Assembly (NCBI RefSeq): GCF_002959965.1
Contig: NZ_PREV01000027.1
Coordinates: forward strand, 124,001-188,000
DNA: 64,000 nucleotides
Direction: 5' to 3'
Source: Microbulbifer pacificus
GTDB lineage: Bacteria > Pseudomonadota > Gammaproteobacteria > Pseudomonadales > Cellvibrionaceae
Shown here: one piece after another, positions 61,778-64,000 of the stretch
How positions within the stretch are numbered: the first letter of the stretch is position 1
Layout of the letters: each line of letters begins with the position of its first letter
The notes under the pieces: model-generated
What the model was told of the DNA's origin: nothing
Seen by the model: only the letters and a program-made list of their open reading frames with translations
The model's database searches: none
Program-made: the position numbers and the translations under genes

Positions 61778-64000
61778 TTAGAACTGGTAGGTAGCACCAG
61801 CCCAGAAGTAGCGGCCCTGGTAGTCGTAGGTGCTGTTCCAGTCACCGCCGCCGGAACCGTCGAACGGCTCGCGGTCAGCGACATTGTCAACACCGGCACT
61901 CAGGCTCATTGCCTCGGTTACGTCCCAGCCAGCCTTCAGGTTGATGTAGGTGGCGGAAGGTACATCGAGGTATGGGCTGTGGCCGTTATCGATGTACTGG
62001 GCATCAACGCCAACGTTCCAGTCGTTGCCGTACCAGGTAGCACTGGTCAGCGCACGCCATTTCACGTACATACCGGAAGAAGTGCCAATGTAGCCTTTGT
62101 AGTCAGTAGTCTGACCAGTCTGGGAGTTGAACTCTTCGAATTCGAGCAGACGGGTAGCCTGAGCACGCAGTGCCAGTTGGCCTGCGTCGAAGTCGAAGTT
62201 CTGGGTCATGTCGATATCAATACCTTTGGTATTGATTTTCCCCAGGTTCATCAGTGCGCCTTCCAGTGCGGTGATCTGGCCTGCATCGTTGCGGGTCACA
62301 CGCTCACAAGCAGCGGTGATACCGTCGCGGTAGCAATTGTCCAGAATCAACTGCAGATCCGGGGAGGTAATTGCATCTTCGATTTCGATATCGAAGTAAT
62401 CCAGGGTGATGGAGAAGTCGTTGAAGAAGCTCGGAGTCCACACAACACCAGCGGTGAAGGTAGTTGCCTCTTCCGGCGTCAGCTCGGAGTTACCACCGAT
62501 ATTGGTTGGAACCTGGCCATCGAATACCGCAATGATCTTGTCGCAGTGTGCTCCGGTGCCGCCGGTAGCGCCTGAGAAGCAAGGATCATCCAGATACTCG
62601 TAGCTCTGTGCGGAACCGCTGAACAGCTCATAGATACCCGGTGCGCGGAAGGAGGTGGAGTAGCTGGTGCGGAAGCGTACTTCTTCGTTCGGCGCATATA
62701 CCAGGCCCAACTTACCGGTGCTTTCGCCACCAAAGGTATCGAAGTCGGAGTAGCGTACTGCCAGGTCGGCCGTCAATTCTTCCGCGTACTTCATACCGGC
62801 CAGAATCGGCAGATTGAATTCCGCGAACACTTCGGTTGCGCTGAATTCACCGGCAGTTGCGTCCTGCTGGTTGCCGAAGGTGTCGCCAGTCTGCGTTTCA
62901 AAAGATGGGTTGAATTCGCCGGATTCCTCACGGTATTCAATACCAGCGGCAAAACCCAGAGAGCCGCCCTGGAACTGAATCGCTTCGATATCGCCGGTCA
63001 GGCTTGCACCCGCATTAACCAGTTCGTACTCGTTGTCTTCGCGATCGTCGTAACTGATGTAATCGAGAACGTCAGCACCGATACCGCCGAAAAACTTCGG
63101 GTTCTCGATAGGGGAAGTGCCGTCCAGCACCTGTGCCAGTAGACGCTTGTTGTAAGAATTGCGAGTAACGTTTTCGCCTTCGTTTTTGCCATAGCTGTAG
63201 AAAGTATCCCAGCTCCAGCTGTTGGCGAAGTCTCCGCGCGCTCCAAAGATTACACGGTAGGTGTCGGTGGTCTGCTCGTATTCACGAGTGCCACCGCCCA
63301 CCGGACGCAGACGAACGTCGATCGGGTTGGCATCCCAGCTCTCGCCGTGGCTTGCTTTCGGCTCCGCCGGCTTCATACCTTCGGGAGAGCCTTGGGCTTC
63401 CCACTCTGCCAGTGCAGCTTCGTAGGCAGCCAGATCAATCTGGTAAGCCTGTTCAGCTTTGTCCCACGCGGCCATCAGTTGTTGCTGCATGGCGGGGGTC
63501 AGATGGTCAACCGTCATGTTCATGCCGTTGGCGCCGTACATCGGCTGTGCCGCCAGCTGCTGGTTGGTGGTTTTGGTGGTGAAGCTGGCTTCGCCATACA
63601 GCTCGGTGGCGTCGGTTACAGAGAAAGTGCCGTTGACGGTCGCGGAAGAGCGCTCCATCGCACCAGACAGCCACATGTACTGACCGATTTCGTGCGGAGT
63701 AGCGCCGGCAGTCAGACCTGAGCCATCTTCTTTTACGGTGAAGCTTCCGTAATCGGTGTATACGTTGCCGTTGGGTGTAATGGAGCTGTAGAGGCTCGCC
63801 CACTCGCGATCCTTGTAGGTAATTTCATCGCGCTGGCTGTGGCTGACGTTGGCAATGAAGCTGCCGCGTTCGCCCTGGTTGCCGAAAGTCAGCGAGAAGT
63901 CGCCGTTCTCGCCGCCGCCGTCTTTGGTGGCGCCGCCACGAACGCTTACCATCGGGCCGTCAACTGCCTTTTTCAGGACCACGTTGATAACACCGGCGAC
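61778..64000 (-). CDS. TonB-dependent receptor, 5' part cut by window edge
   Basis: The 740 residues present begin within the plug domain (VAGVINVVLKKAVDGP, the usual end of the plug region). They run through a large beta-barrel to the terminal YFWAGATYQF. Recognisable barrel parts are RFRTSYSTSFRAPGIYELFS, FNDFSITLDYFDIEIEDAI and AMSLSAGVDNVADREPFDGS. Extracellular cysteines (DPCFSGATGGTGAHC; DNCYRDGITAACERV) suggest disulfide-closed loops, common in large Gammaproteobacteria receptors for oligosaccharides or peptides. The signal peptide and TonB box lie beyond base 64000. Substrate unknown. Confidence 0.92.
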   Translation of the reverse strand, partial: VAGVINVVLKKAVDGPMVSVRGGATKDGGGENGDFSLTFGNQGERGSFIANVSHSQRDEITYKDREWASLYSSITPNGNVYTDYGSFTVKEDGSGLTAGATPHEIGQYMWLSGAMERSSATVNGTFSVTDATELYGEASFTTKTTNQQLAAQPMYGANGMNMTVDHLTPAMQQQLMAAWDKAEQAYQIDLAAYEAALAEWEAQGSPEGMKPAEPKASHGESWDANPIDVRLRPVGGGTREYEQTTDTYRVIFGARGDFANSWSWDTFYSYGKNEGENVTRNSYNKRLLAQVLDGTSPIENPKFFGGIGADVLDYISYDDREDNEYELVNAGASLTGDIEAIQFQGGSLGFAAGIEYREESGEFNPSFETQTGDTFGNQQDATAGEFSATEVFAEFNLPILAGMKYAEELTADLAVRYSDFDTFGGESTGKLGLVYAPNEEVRFRTSYSTSFRAPGIYELFSGSAQSYEYLDDPCFSGATGGTGAHCDKIIAVFDGQVPTNIGGNSELTPEEATTFTAGVVWTPSFFNDFSITLDYFDIEIEDAITSPDLQLILDNCYRDGITAACERVTRNDAGQITALEGALMNLGKINTKGIDIDMTQNFDFDAGQLALRAQATRLLEFEEFNSQTGQTTDYKGYIGTSSGMYVKWRALTSATWYGNDWNVGVDAQYIDNGHSPYLDVPSATYINLKAGWDVTEAMSLSAGVDNVADREPFDGSGGGDWNSTYDYQGRYFWAGATYQF

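Overview
The window looks like chromosome of a marine-type gammaproteobacterium with fairly high G+C, probably Microbulbifer or a close relative in the Cellvibrionales. That assignment is an inference. It rests on the conserved gammaproteobacterial metY-rimP-nusA-infB-rbfA-truB-rpsO-pnp order, the gammaproteobacterial moaA leader RNA, the abundance of TonB-dependent receptors, and the protein flavour in general. No phage, insertion sequence or CRISPR array was seen.

Region 1 (1-9589) is a purine/ureide-to-glycolysis module: the end of an allantoinase (puuE), allE, allA, gcl, hyi, glxR, a MOFRL-type glycerate kinase, pyruvate kinase and a GntR/FCD regulator. Together they take ureidoglycine through glyoxylate, tartronate semialdehyde, glycerate and 2-phosphoglycerate to the pyruvate node.

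Region 2 (about 9593-12722) is the molybdenum cofactor operon moaA-B-C-D-E behind a leader that resembles the Moco riboswitch.

Region 3 (13109-42679) is the most unusual part: about 29.6 kb of tightly packed, mostly overlapping co-directional genes. They encode two small secreted proteins, three TPR proteins (two of them lipoproteins), an ExbB/TolQ channel, two ExbD/TolR-type proteins (one with Asn in place of the proton-carrying Asp), an AgmX/TonB-like energy transducer with a cytoplasmic coiled coil, a 4609-residue DUF11-repeat surface protein, and a 1713-residue outer-membrane protein with three OmpA-like modules in front of a beta-barrel. I read it as a proton-motive-force-driven envelope machine, analogous in parts list to the Myxococcus Agl/Glt apparatus. 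Its function is unknown.

Region 4 (42757-47470, minus strand) holds an iron-uptake pair (TonB-dependent receptor and PepSY membrane protein) behind a good Fur-box match, plus a zinc-type alcohol dehydrogenase.

Region 5 (47554-57644) is the translation/RNA superoperon: a strong stable-RNA promoter, two tandem initiator tRNAs, rimP, nusA, infB, rbfA, truB, rpsO and pnp, with many structured intergenic RNAs. Region 6 (57680-64000) holds a TSUP permease, a POT peptide transporter, a transglutaminase-like/TPR lipoprotein and a TonB-dependent receptor cut by the window edge.

A dispersed family of about 140-185 bp nested palindromes (copies near 5521, 7062, 10705 and 19855) sits between co-directional genes in regions 1-3. 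The arms differ in sequence between copies but stay self-complementary. Many other hairpins lie in the intergenic gaps.
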